Positions 1 through 12,600 of a DNA stretch of 27,500 bases are shown here, piece by piece. The notes beneath the pieces are model-generated. The model ran no database searches. It was given only the letters and a program-made list of their open reading frames with translations, and was not told the DNA's origin. Each line of letters starts with the position of its first letter. The stretch's first letter is position 1. Source of the DNA: Mesostigma viride (lineage: Eukaryota > Streptophyta > Mesostigmatophyceae > Mesostigmatales > Mesostigmataceae). Location of the stretch: NCBI GenBank assembly GCA_009746045.1, contig RPFO01000934.1:277501-305000 (forward strand), written 5' to 3'. The translations under genes and the position numbers were made by a program.

Positions 1-167
1 CACTGCCGGAAGGGGCAATGAACCGGCTGTAGGCATAGAGCAGGTGGTTCATGTACATTTGCGGACACAATGGTTTTTAACAAGTCGGCTGTAGAAGCGG
101 AAATGTCGGGAATGCATAGCCGCGGGGTGGGAGCAGAATGTGGTTGACAGACAACTAAACTGGCGGA
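1..167 (+). other. 5' flank / possible 5' UTR
   Basis: No coding feature seen. An in-frame TAA at 156-158 lies just upstream of the ATG at 168, so 168 is the first possible start in this frame unless an upstream exon exists. I see no convincing TATA box or other promoter element. Several out-of-frame ATGs (for example at 50, 69, 103 and 138) would act as upstream starts if this is transcribed leader. Confidence 0.4.
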
Positions 168-630
168 ATGGCACAACAATCCCAAGGCCTTCCAGGACAG
201 TTAGTAATTCAGCAGACACTTGCTGGCCAGGCCAATGCCTCCCCGGGCGCCGTGTCGTGGTTGCACGGCTTTCTCGGCGGCGATTGGGTTGCCGTTGGCA
301 CGGAACGGTCCGTGGTCATTTCTTCCTGCCCGCCGGCTTCCCTTGCGAGGCTCGATGGTGTGCCATCCCCGCAAGTGACTGCGGCTGGGACGTCCAGCGC
401 GACACAGCAGCTTCCAGGCTCCGTGCCGTGGCCTGCTTTCTCCCAGGTCCTCGCACTTCCGGCTTCCGAGGCTGACGCTCGGGCGTCATCACCTTCAGAG
501 GTCCGCTGCGTTTCATGGAGGCCATATGGTGGCACCATCGCAGTTGCTTGTGGAACCACCGTGCACATTTGCACGCCAGAGCGCTGGTCTCATGCGGATG
601 GCACGTCTTCCAACGGAATTGACGAAATAG
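168..630 (+). CDS. RAV1/DMXL: DmX-like exon 1: N-terminus, first WD40 blades
   Basis: Encodes residues 1-154 from ATG 168 (context ggaATGg; in-frame stop at 156). The N-terminus resembles DmX proteins: QTLAGQANASPGA followed by a blade with GGDWVAVGTERSVVIS, then VRCVSWRPYGGTIAVACG and TVHICTPE, which fits the second strand set of the first propeller. The donor is atag|gtaagc at 631. The exon ends in phase 1 (a single G), which joins CG of exon 2 to give Ala. Confidence 0.85.
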
Positions 631-3600
631 GTAAGCAAGGTAGAGCTCAGGTCGATAGCTGCCTGCCTGTAGTTTCGAACGTAAACTTTGGCACATTGCC
701 ATGCATTACTTGGTGGCTGTCGCTTTGAGTATCGTCACGTCGGTTGGAATGGCTTGTGTTCCGTCGAAATGGCATTTTCTAGTTGTAGCGGCGGGCTATC
801 CCTAACACTGTAACAAGATGTGAGGAGACTTTTGCCGAATTTCGCATGATATCGGCCAAGAAAGTGTACTTCTGATGCGATCACTCACGCCTCTCAACGT
901 GCCATGGTCATTATGCATGGAAATCCTCTATGCAAGTGACATTACTAACATTTTTTCCCTCACGTTCCGCCAGTCTGTGTTTCCTGGTACTGGTAAAGCA
1001 CCAAGAGTAGGTTGGAAAAGTGTGGCAGATCTGTTAACGCCCAAATAGGTCACCTACTTAACTCCCTTTTTCACGAGGCTTCTCAATGGTTGCATGTGCC
1101 TATTTGAAGGGCGCTGTAGTGTGTTAGCACCCCAACATGGTAGCAGTAGTAGCTGCTAATTAATTTTGGTAGGTGCTTATTTTCGGGCCACAAGGAGGAC
1201 CCACCCCATCCAATCCCAGTCTTTCACTCTTTTCTTTGCCCCGATCCCCTCATTCCTTGCATCACAAAGCTCCTTTCAACGGTTAACTTCCTCGGAAAGC
1301 TCCTTCTCATCCCTTTCAAAAATGCCTTAATCAAACTTCCTTTTGCTCCTTTTCCAAGTTGTCCATGATCCAAATCCTCTTCCATTCCATGGCCCCCCCT
1401 CCCCCTCCCTCCTCCCCCCCTTCAAAAAAATCATCCAGGCCGCTTGCCCCACATAAAAACACTCGACCGCCCAAATCACCGAGCCCCTAGAAACTCCATG
1501 CCTAAATGAGAACCATGCCACTGCCCCACTTGCCTCCCTTCCTTTCCACGCCCTCCCCCATGTTCCCAAACCCCAACCTGCAAACCCTCACCTATCTATT
1601 TTTAAAACCCTCCCCTATTTTTGCCAACCCTCACCTCCAAATCCTCCCCCATCTTTCCCAACCCTCTCCCCTCGCCCAGCGCTGCCCCTACTCTGGCACG
1701 TGGTGGCCACCTTCACTGCGAGGTTCCCCATCGAGTCGCTCTCCTGGACCGGCTCCGGCGATGGCCTCGCGCTCGCCGGGACCTCCCTGGCCGTGTGGCA
1801 GTGCTACGGGACCACCTGGCACCTGCCCCAGGGGGGGCTGGACCTGGTCTCCCCCAAGCCAACTAACACCGAGTCCTCATCCGGCACGGCCACCACGTCC
1901 ACCGGATTGAGACCGATCATCACGACGGCCTCGGCTTCGACCTCTTCTGCTGGCGCCGGCACGGCCGCGGACGCGCCCAAGATCTCGGTGTTCCGTGCCG
2001 TCGGGCGGCAGCGCTGGGACCTCGCGTGGCAGGCCCCATTGCCCCGCCCCCACACCCTGGTGGCCGCGTCCTGGGACTATGACGGGAACGTGGCGTCGGC
2101 CGCCGGCGGGGTCGCCCCCTGGTCTCCCGCCTCGCCTCGCCCCTCATGCGACCACCGGGGGGGCTGCTGCGGCGACCGCCTTGCATGCGGTGGTCACCCG
2201 CAGCCCTGTTCCGTCTCCTCGCTACCCGCAGGCAGTGGTGATCATTCCTATCCAAGCTCAGGGGCCCGGTCGGCGTTCCATCGTGGCGGCAGCCAGCCCA
2301 AGGGTCCCGTGTACGAGGCCCTTGTGTGGTCGCCCAGCAACACGGCGCACGGGATGTCGTCGTCGTTCGTGGGCAGCAACCTGGGCCGGTGGTGGGAGGA
2401 CCACGAATATGCATCAAGGGGCGGTCGTGATTCGACAGGACTGGGTGCTCCTGCTGAGACAAACGCATCACTGAGGGCAGAGGGCGGCCCTCTCGACATC
2501 ACTGCTGCTTTCAGCGATGGGCCAGGGGACGAGGATGGGCCACATGGGGGCCATTGCAGCCACTGCATGCGGCATGTGGCTTTTGCTACGGGAGGGTGGG
2601 ATGCAAGCGGCCCGTCCACCCCCCCCTCGCAGCGCTCGTCCCCTCCCGTGGTCCCCTCACGCCTGCCCCACCCGGCGCCGGTGACCTGGCTCCAGTGGCG
2701 CCCCGGCGTGCGCACTTCCGGCAGCCGCAACGCCGCACTGCTGGGGGCGGGCGGCGGCATGGGCGTGAAGGGCCTGCCGACGTGGTCCGCGCGCCAGGTG
2801 CTCCTGACAGGGTGCGCCGATGGCGTCGCGCGGCTCTGGGTGGCCGCAGCCGACGCGCAGGCGGTGTCCACGACCACTGCCGCGGCGTTGCTGGCATCCG
2901 GGACCGGAACCGGTGGCGGCGGAGGAGCCACAGGAGGGCCATTCGCTCGGCGGTCCTCGAGCCACAGCAAGGCGCTTGGGTCCGCAGTAGGAGGGGGGAG
3001 TCACGGGGTCGTGGTCCCTGCAGGGACGCCCCCCCCCCGGTACCACGTGGTCGCGATCATCGACCCACTCTGCGGGGGCGGGAGCGGCGTGGCCCGTTCG
3101 CTCACATCTCACGTCCAGTGGCCCTCGGCCGACGTCTGCGAGGCCTCTCTCTCGACTGCGATCCTCCGCAAGCAGGGGCGCGCGGCCATGGCCATGGCCG
3201 GGTGCGTGGTCGGGGCCGACGCTGCAGGGTCCCTGGGCATGGGGGGCGGTGGTGGAGGGGGCGTGAATGGTCTTCCGAATGGCGGCGGCGGCGGCGGCGG
3301 CGGGGCGAACGCGCTGGCAATCTTGGGCGGCGGTGTCGCGGGGGGAAGCACGACGGAGCCCTACTGCTCCGGCGCGCGCTGCGAGTGGCTGGTCGCGACC
3401 ATGGCGGGGGGGGGCCTCGCCATGTGGACTGTGCACTCGCTCGACGACGTGGCCACCGCCAAGGCGCCACGTGTCACCATGTGGTTGGATGCCGAGGCCG
3501 TGCTCCCGCCCGTGCGCGCGCCGCTGCCAGCATTGCCGCCAGTGACCTCAGCAGGCGTGAACAGTGGCGACGGGAAGAAGGAGACAACGGGGGGGGCGTC

Positions 3601-6600
3601 GGCTGCTACTGCCGCGGTGGCTTCTGGCAGCGGTGCGGGTGGGGCACTCGCCCCCTTGCCGGCTTCTTCCACATTGTCCAAACTGGGCGCCAACGCGGGG
3701 CCCCTGAGCTCCCGCCTCAGCACCCTGCACAGCGCGGGGGCGGATGCCCGCAGTCATGAGCCCTCTGATGGTCACGGTGGCGCCGATGGAACGGGTCACC
3801 CCAGCAGCTCCGTCCAGGCGTTCCTCTCGAAATCTGCGTCAGGTCTCGGCCGGGCTGATGCAGCCCTCCTCACGCATGGTGCGGGCGGGATTCCCCTCGC
3901 GGCGGCTAGCATTACGTCGTTTGCGATGCTGTACATCTCCAACAGCGAGGGACATGTGCCGCCCATCCCCTCGGGCGTGGTCGTGCATGAGTACCTGCTC
4001 CCGACGTCATTCGTCCCGCCAGGTGTCACTCCGCCATCGCCCGGGCTGTCATCCGTGCCCTCGCTCCTGCCCCCGCCATCATCCCTGCCCTCGTCTGTGC
4101 CACCACCGGGAGGCATCTCCGCCGCATCATCATCATCGTCTTCCCTTTCATCATCTGCAACTGGTCTCCCCGGCGGCCCAGGCCCAGGCCCGGCCTCCTC
4201 CCTGGCGTCCTTCTCCGCCTTGGGCGGTGTGGCCAGGGTGCGCTCGTCCGCGGTCCCGCTGGCGTCCCGCACACTTCACGGGATCTGCTGCCTCCAGGCC
4301 GGCGCGCCCGCGCACGTGTACAGCGAGTCGGCGGTGGTGGGCCATACTGCTCCTGTTGTGACGGTCGGTAGTCACCCGGGGCAGCCGCTGCTGGCCAGCC
4401 TGGACTCCGTGGGCGCAGTACTTCTGTGGCACGTCACCGACCGCGCACCGCCCACGGTTCTCATGTATCCCTCTTCGCTGCCCCCCCTCCTGAGGGGCAG
4501 CGACAACGACACCGACCCGGACAGTAATGCCGTAAAGCTCGGGTCGAAGAAACTGGAAAGCAAGTCGCGGTCCTTGGCGGGCCTGGATCGTATCGGTGGC
4601 GCCGGCAGCATTAGCGGCCCCGTGGCGATCTCCGGGGTAAGTAGCGGGGGCGAGCTTGGCGGGCCATCCGCAGGGTCCAACGGGTACGAGGCCGTGCTGA
4701 GTCGGCCCGTCACAGGTATCGCCAGCCCCGCGTGCGAGTTCCTTGGATGCCTCCCTGCGGCGGACCAACGGCCAGCGGGGGCCATGCTGTCTTTCACAGC
4801 CAGCGATGCCCCAGTGCCGGCAGGACTGGGTCAAGAGGAGGGGGGCCTGTTCTCAGTTGGCCCATCACTGGTGGGGAGTGGCGGGCCGCCCGTGGCGGCG
4901 GGTAGAAGGGATGCCGCGGTGGGAAGCGATGCGGGCGGTCATGGGGAGGCAGGTGTGGCCGCCAGCAAGCGGTCTTTCTCGGCCATCGCCTGGCTGCCCT
5001 CGGTCGCTCTGGTGCCGTCACCAAAGGCAAGCCGCGGTGACGCGGGTGCGTCACCTGGGGCGAATAATGCCAGCAGCGGTAGCGGCAGCAGCGATCCCAC
5101 CCCGTCCGATTTCTTCCTGTGGGCGCTGCCCAGTTTGCTGCTGGCAGCCAGGGTGCCCGATGCCCAGGGGGGTGCCACCGCCGGCACAGCGGCCGTCGAG
5201 GTGTGGGCGGTGCGTGAAGTGGAGACGAGGGGGGCCACGAGCGCTAGTAGCGGCCCCGGTAGTAGCAGCGGCGCCGCAGGCCCTACTGGCGCATCATCGC
5301 ACGCTGGCGCTGACACGGCAAGGAATGCGGGGCCAGGGACCCCAAAATCCAAGAAGGCAGGGGAGAGCAAGCCAGCAGACATGTGGGGCGGTTCAGAGGC
5401 CCACCGTGCACGTGTGGGCGGGGGTGGCGAGTTCACCCTGGTGGGCACCCTAACGTGCCCCGTGCCGGGGCTGGACGTGCGTTTGCACGGTGCGGACGCC
5501 AGCTTTAACTCCTCGGGGTTCACAGGTCACTCTAGTTGTAGTAACACCCGTACTCACGACGGTGGTGAACATCATCCTGATCAGTCGCCTTCTTCCTTCT
5601 CGTCGGCATCTCCCCCCTCGGCGACGATCGCACGACTTCATGTCCTCGCCGCCTGTGACGACCATCCGGTAGATACTGCCGCTCCCACGGCAGGGATCTC
5701 TGGGACCGACACGGTGACCGGCGGCAGCAGTGGGGGGGCCATTGTGGCCACGGGGGTGGGTGCTGCAAGCGCTATCAGCAGCGGCGCCGCCCACACCTGG
5801 TGCCGCGTGGTGGCCATCGGGCAGGGCGGCCGCTGGATCTGCGTGTGGCAGCTGCAAGCGGTTCTCTGCAGGACTGGCGGCGGCGCGGACGCGGCGAGCC
5901 CCCGGCAGGGGTCCCTGGGTGGGGGTTCCTCGATGCTGTGGCTTCATGTGCTCGCAGGGAGCCCCTTTGGGAAGCCCCAGGCGGGTCGGCCGGTCCCCGA
6001 GTGTGAGGCCGCGGTGGAGTGTGTGTTCGAGGGCGCTCGCGTGTTTGGGCCCCGAGAGGCCGTTGTCTCCTCCGCTGCTCTCCCCCCGCCCTACGAGTGG
6101 GTATCACTGGCATCCGCGGCCGAGGGGGGGGGTGTCACGGGGTCTGGCGTGCGGTTACTGCGTGCGGCCCGCCGCACGGATACTGCTGAGGGGGCCACCA
6201 AGGTGGTCCTCGCGGGGGGGCCCTCTCTTGTGACAGGTGGCATCGATGGGAGTGTCCAGGTGTGGGCGGAAGGCGGCGCTGGGAGATCGGGAACGTTGGG
6301 TGCCGGGCAGAAGGATCAAGGGGGATCATTTTTTGCTGGCTCGGGGGCACCAGGCGCGGCGCCAGGTGGCATGCTTGTGAGACTCGGCGCATTTGTCGCG
6401 CATGCAGGGGAGCGCGTTGCAATGGTGTGCCCCTCGCAGAGCGGTGGGCGTATTGCCACCTATGGCGGTGGGAAGGTCAGCGCAGCGGCCAACACAACGG
6501 TCGGGGGCGTGCGCATCTGGCAGGTGTGCTGAGAGGGTTGCAAAAGTAGCCTTGCAACGCGCTGCTGCTGGGTGTTTTGGTTTTTCTGGGTTATCAGATT

Positions 6601-9600
6601 TTACCTTGGTGTGCCTGGTAGCAAATAAGATGAATGTTATCATTGCTACTATTGCTCGTGTCTAGTTTTCTAGGTTTCAGGGTCTCGACTCTAAATCTTC
6701 CTTGTTTGTGCTTACCGGCGTGTTCTTCTGCCCTCGTGCATAAGCTGACATCCCCATTCATTTATGCTGGCGCTTGATGCTGGCATAATTGCACGCCCTT
6801 GTTATGCTGCCACCTCCATGCTTCGTTCTTATGCTGCCACCTCCATGCTTCCTTCTTAGGCTGCCCCCACCACACCACCGCGCTCCCTTCTTATGCTGCC
6901 ACCACCGCCTCCCTTCTTATGCTGCCACCGCAACCCGCAGGCGGAATCCTCGGGCGAGCGAGGGTACGAGCTGGAGCAGGTTCTATACATCCGCCCTGAC
7001 CTAGCTGCGTCCGCCGCAGCCACTTCCACTGCCGCCACCGATGGTACGGATGACAGCGATGCCACGGATGCCGATCTCCTGATGACCGGGCGCTGGTACG
7101 AGGACGGCGGTGGCGTGCAGATGCTGGCAGTGGCGGTGGGCCGCAGCGTGCGCGTGTTTGCGCACTCCATCCGCGGCGCCTGCCGCGTTCAGCCGCTGCC
7201 TGCGCGGTCGTCGGCCGAGAGCGGCGGGGCTGATGCCGAGGCGGGGCCCCCTGCCAGGGTTTTCTCGGGCGGCTGGGTGTGCATCGCCGCCATGGATGAC
7301 AGCATCGTGTTTCCGCGGGCGATCTCTTCGGTCACCTGGAGCCGCAACGGTGGGTTTTTTCTCTTGTTGGACCAAAAATATGCCAACGCGAGAAAACATA
7401 GTAAGAAAGAGCGCAGCAAGAGGAGAGGGAGAGCAGAGATTTGCTGTTCTCATTCACGCACAGCCCCGAGCATAACAGGCTTGCGTTTGTTACCCTATGT
7501 GTCACACAGCCCATGGGTACCCATTGTCTGTCGCTGTTGGTGGTGATTTGCTTTCCATGGTCTGCTAGGCCTGCAAGGCATGTCCCAGTTTTATACCGGC
7601 AGCTGTTCTTGGTCAGTGCAGCTTTGGTCTATAAACCACAGAGGATCCGGAATTCAAGCGCTTTCATTTTCTGCTAGCTTTGACAGAGCTGTGGAGTTGT
7701 TGTCTGTGTTGTTTATGGTGTCGTGTTGTAATCACTTTACAGCCTAGTGGAACAATGTTGGCAGTATGCAAGTTAGGAAAGCGAAGTCCTATCACGCTTG
7801 CAGTTTTCGTGGGTCCTCAGCAATATTTTGTGCTTCCTTGTCTTCCTGGGCTAGTTAGTGGGAGTGCTTGTTTATCTGGAATTGACGCAATTTGTCTGGG
7901 GCTTGTGCTCATATGCTGCGTTGGTGGCTGCTGCAGGCAATCTGCTGGTGGCATCCGGCAAGCAGGTAAATGCACTTGCCAATGGCTGCCCATAACTAGG
8001 TCGAGGGTACTGTACAGGATGCTGTCTAGGATGCTGTCTAGGATGCTGTCTCGGATGCTGTACAGGATGCTGTACAGGATGCTGTACAGGATGCTGTACA
8101 GGATGCTGTCTAGGATGCTGTCTAGGATGCTGTCTAGGATGCTGTCTAGGATGCTGTCTAGGGCTGTCTAGGGTGCTGTCTAGGATGCTGTACAGGGTAC
8201 AAGTTGGGTGGGGGGTAGGACGCTGTTCCCAATCACGCCACCCCATCGCTCCTTTCATGTTATCTCCCTGGCGTGGTGGGCCACGTAGCCACAGGACATG
8301 TTTGCATGGGTGCGCCATATAAGAATCCTCCAGCTGAGCATGAATACTTGCGTTTGAGCTGTAGTTGAGGCTGTCATCGTGCACTATGACAAAAAACGGT
8401 GCACTTGTAAATGTGAAATCGCGTCTTCACTTTCGACCCGCAAGTTTTTCAGGGTACAAATGATCATTTTGTTCCCTCCCACACCGCCACCGTTACGCCC
8501 AGAGTGCAGCAGTTCATCCCCCAGCCCCCCCGCATAGTCCTCTCCCTCGAGTCCTGTCTAGAGAAGTGCAAGTACGGATGCACACTTGCACACCATGTCA
8601 AGAGATGTGACACACTTGGGTAGCTCGGATATGCCTTTGGCATTGGGAGTTCCTTTGCATGCATGCCCACCCAGGTGGGCTGTACCCTCCCACTTGCTAT
8701 CGCGTCCTAACAACACCATGACTATGTTGTAACCCTAGAAGTATGTGGACTATTCCGCTCACTTCCCTCCGCTGCTCATTCATCAAATCAACCGGCATTG
8801 CTGCTTTTTCGCGTAGTGGGTCATTCCGCTCTTTTCCCTTTGCTGCTGTTTCAATGCTGCTTGTTCACCATTGCTCTTTCGTCCCTGCTCTTTCGTCCTT
8901 TCTGGCTTATCCCTGCTTCTCGTTACTACTCATTCATCATTGCTCGCTCATCGTCGCTCTTTCATCCATCGGCGCAGATCACCGCATTCAGCAGCCTGCT
9001 TCTGCCGGATGGCACCGACACGGGCACCAGCACGGTGTCCATCCAGGGTGCGAGCCCCTTTGAGCGCGAGCGTGGCCTCATGACTCTCGTCCAGGTGGCG
9101 CGCTCCCTGGGCGGCCTGCTACCCGACTACCACCCAAAGGTGTTGACGCACTTCCTCGCGCTGGGTACGTCGCGACTCAGGTTTAGGCCCGTGTAGTCTT
9201 GTACAGGCCAGTATACTCTCATTTAGGTCAGTATATACTAGTAGTTGAATAGGCCAGTATAGTCTCATATTGGCCAGTATAGGCATGCATAGTCTAGTGT
9301 AGGCATGTGTGTGTGGCAAAGGTGTAATGGTTTTTCCTTGTGGATCCTTAGGGGGACCGTGCTTGTCGAGGTACAGGTGCCAGAAGTGCAGGCGCCAAGC
9401 CCAAGGAGTCTCTATCGGCCGGGGTGATGACGGTTCCTATCGTTGGCATGCACATGTATTTTTATGCAATTTAGTCGTTGCTACAGGCCAGACGATGGGT
9501 TTTTTGTGAGAGAGCAATATCAGAGAACCACTTGTGAGGAAGCCTCGCCACCCAGCAGTAACAAGTCACCTCGCTGATGCTGCGTCCTCTCCCCCTCTCC

Positions 9601-12600
9601 CCCTCCGGCCTCTCATCCACTCATGCTCCCCAACTTCCCGCAAACAGACAAGCGTTCGCGGGCACGTATGGCGCTGCGGTTGCTGCGCCGCTGCCTCCTC
9701 GCCAACAACAAACCGTCGCCCGATGGCGCCTCTGCCAGTAATAAGAACTCCACAGGAGACGCTGCGGCCGGTGGGGTGCTATCCCCTAAGGTCCCATCTG
9801 GGGGCACTGAAGCCCCCAAAGGCCCATCTTCCGACACAGACACCAACGCCCTCCCCTTCTTGCCACTGGCTGACGTTCTAGACGCCCGCCCGCCACACTT
9901 CCACCCACGGACAATCGTCCGGCGGGCCACACCGGCAACATCTAAGTCAGGAGGGTATGATCAGCCCGTTCAGACAAAGATCTCCATGAAGGCGTTCATG
10001 TCGGGGGCTGCCAGCAGCAATTCGTCCTCGTCATCGGCTCCCGCTGTCAAGAATGAGCCGGTGGTGCCGCCGACGTTTCGTCCAGGGGGTCTACTCGCGC
10101 GCTTCATGGCCAGTGGGGGCTCCAGTTCGGGCGGCGCTGAGTCTTCCGGGCAGATTTCCACAGGGGCGTTTGGTGGGTCCGACCCTATGGCCTCGGGCCA
10201 GTTGAACATGGGTGCGTTTGGTGGCGGCGATGCGCTGTCTTCGGGCCAGCTGAACATGGCGGCGTTTGGTGGCGGTGATGCGCTGTCTTCGGGCCAGTTG
10301 AACGTGGCGGCGTTTGGTGGCGGTGATGCGCTGTCTTCGGGCCAGCTGAACATGGCGGCGTTTGGTGGCGGTGATGCGCTGTCTTCGGGCCAGTTGAACA
10401 TGGCGGCGTTTGGTGGCGGTGATGCGCTGTCTTCGGGCCAGCTGAACATGGCGGCGTTTGGTGGCGGTGATGCGCTGTCTTCGGGCCAGCTGAACATGGG
10501 TGCGTTTGGTGGCAGTGATGCGCTGTCTTCGGGCCAGCTGAACATGGCTGCCTTTGGTGGCGGTAACGACGGGCTGTCATCAGGCAGGGTGGACATGAGT
10601 GCGTTTGGCAATGATGATGGCTATGCGGCGCCTTCGAGCCGGTCAACAAAGGGTGTGTCAGACAACAAGCAGGCGGTGTCATCTGGGCAGTTGGACATGG
10701 GGGCATTTGGTGGCGGCGGCAATGATCCCGTGGCATCAGGTCAGCTGAACATGGCGGCATTTGGTGGCGGTGACCCCGTGGCATCAGGTCAGCTGAACAT
10801 GGCGGCATTTGGTGGTGATGACAGTATGGCATCGGGGCATGTCGACATGAGTGCATTTGGTGGGGATGACAGTATGGCATCGGGCCAGTTGTCATCGGGG
10901 GCGTTTGGCAGCAGCAGCGGCAATGACCCGTTGTCTTCGGGGCAGATCAACATGGCGACGTTTGGTGGCGATGACGGCTTGGCATCAGGGCAAGTTAACA
11001 TGGCGGTGTTTGGTGGCGATGATGGCTTGGCATCGGGGCAGATTAACATGGGGGCGTTTGGTGGCGATGACAGCTTGGCATCGGGCCAACTGAACATGGG
11101 TGCGTTTGACATGGATGGTGGTGCTGTGTCAAAGGGCCCTGTGAAGGCAGAGCCAATCAAGCAGGGCTATGATGCCGTTGCTTCTGGCCAGATTGACATG
11201 GGTGCCTTTGCAGGCCACGATAGTGCCGTTGCTTCGGGCCAGATTGACATGGGTGCGTTTGGGGGCCATGACAGTGCCGTTGCTTCGGGCCAGATTGACA
11301 TGGGTGCGTTTGGGGGCCATGACAGTGCTATTGCTTCTGGCCAGCTTGACATGGGTGCGTTTGGGGGCCACGATAGTGCCGTTGCTTCTGGCCAGCTTGA
11401 CATGGGTGCCTTTGGAGGCCACGATAGTGCCGTTGCTTCTGGCCAGATTGACATGGGTGCCTTTGGGGGCCACGATAGTGCCGTTGCTTCTGGCCAGATT
11501 GACATGGGTGCGTTTGGGGGCCATGACAGTGCTATTGCTTCTGGCCAGCTTGACATGGGTGCCTTTGGGGGCCACGATAGTGCCGTTGCTTCTGGCCAGC
11601 TTGACATGGGTGCATGTGGAGCCAGCAACGATGCACTGGCTTCCGGCCCAACAGACACGGGCGCATCTAGCAGCAGCGGTGCGGTGGCATCCGGCCAGCT
11701 GGACATGGGTGCGTTTGGACACAGCGATACTGAGCCTGTAGTCGTGTCAGGCCAGCTGGCAACGAATGCATTCAAGGACGATGATGGTGGCGTGGCATCC
11801 GTGCTGTCGGATCCAGCTGCCCCTGGGGGTGAAGATGCAGTCATCTCAAAGGCCCAGCCTTCAGATGAGGTCGTGGGTGTCGATGATGGTGGCGGGGCAT
11901 CCAGCCAAGCAACAAGCGCCACTATTGCGGGCAAGGATGCCATGGCCTCTGGCCAGCTATCCCTGGATGCATTGCAAGATAATGCTGACCTGGCATCCAC
12001 TGTCCTGGCGACCACGCCGACTCCAGTCGAAGACTCAAACACTGGCAATGACTCCAACAACAACGATGACAATGACCCAGCCGCTGTCCCATCCAACGAG
12101 GTGCCGGCAGAGGCCTCAGGTGATAGCTCAGCACCTGTTGTGTCCATTGAGATGCCAACAGAGCCCTCCGGTGACGAGCCAGCTGCCCCACGGGCTGAGC
12201 CCAGGGACGCCTCCCTTCTCTCCTTTGGGAACACGGACCTGCTGTCCACGAGCCCCCCTCCAGGATACGTGGACGCCAGCAGTCACTCTGCTGCAATGGC
12301 CTCATTTGGTCTCGACGACCTCCTATCCTCAAGTGGCCCTGTGCCGGCAGCAGAAACATCGCGATCCCCCCTGGCCCCTAGTTTAACCCACGATAGCAGC
12401 GCGGCGTCTGTGTCCGCCCCCTTGATCGCGTTTGATAGCGACTTCATGATGATGCCAATGGGGGGAGGAGACGCCAGCATAAGCACACGGAGCGGGGTTG
12501 AGCCAGTGGACCCCTTTGGTGACGCCCCGCTGCTGTCCTTTGGGGAGGGGGACATGCTGGTGGTCCCCCCACCCAGCTTACTGTCGACGGACTTGCTTGG

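Noticed and set aside
140-475. ORF starting with an alternative codon at 140 overlapping exon 1
   Set aside because: Another frame. The frame from 168 has DmX-like strands and splices in phase to exon 2.
2248-3436. Overlapping minus-strand ORFs opposite exon 2
   Set aside because: Typical open antisense frames in GC-rich coding DNA; no domain pattern, and composition is the complement of the + strand gene.
6524-6532. Gene end at the stop 6530-6532
   Set aside because: The stop follows a consensus-like donor (CAG|gtgtgc), and the protein continues in phase in exon 3 with DmX sequence order.
8010-8200. CRISPR-like array
   Set aside because: Units are 12 nt, contiguous and without spacers, in a eukaryotic intron; the same applies to the 7-, 8- and 48-nt arrays.
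11167-12249. Minus-strand ORF of 360 residues over the peptide repeat array
   Set aside because: Shadow of a GC-rich tandem repeat whose unit length is a multiple of 3. The + strand frame is continuous with conserved Rav1-C sequence on both sides.
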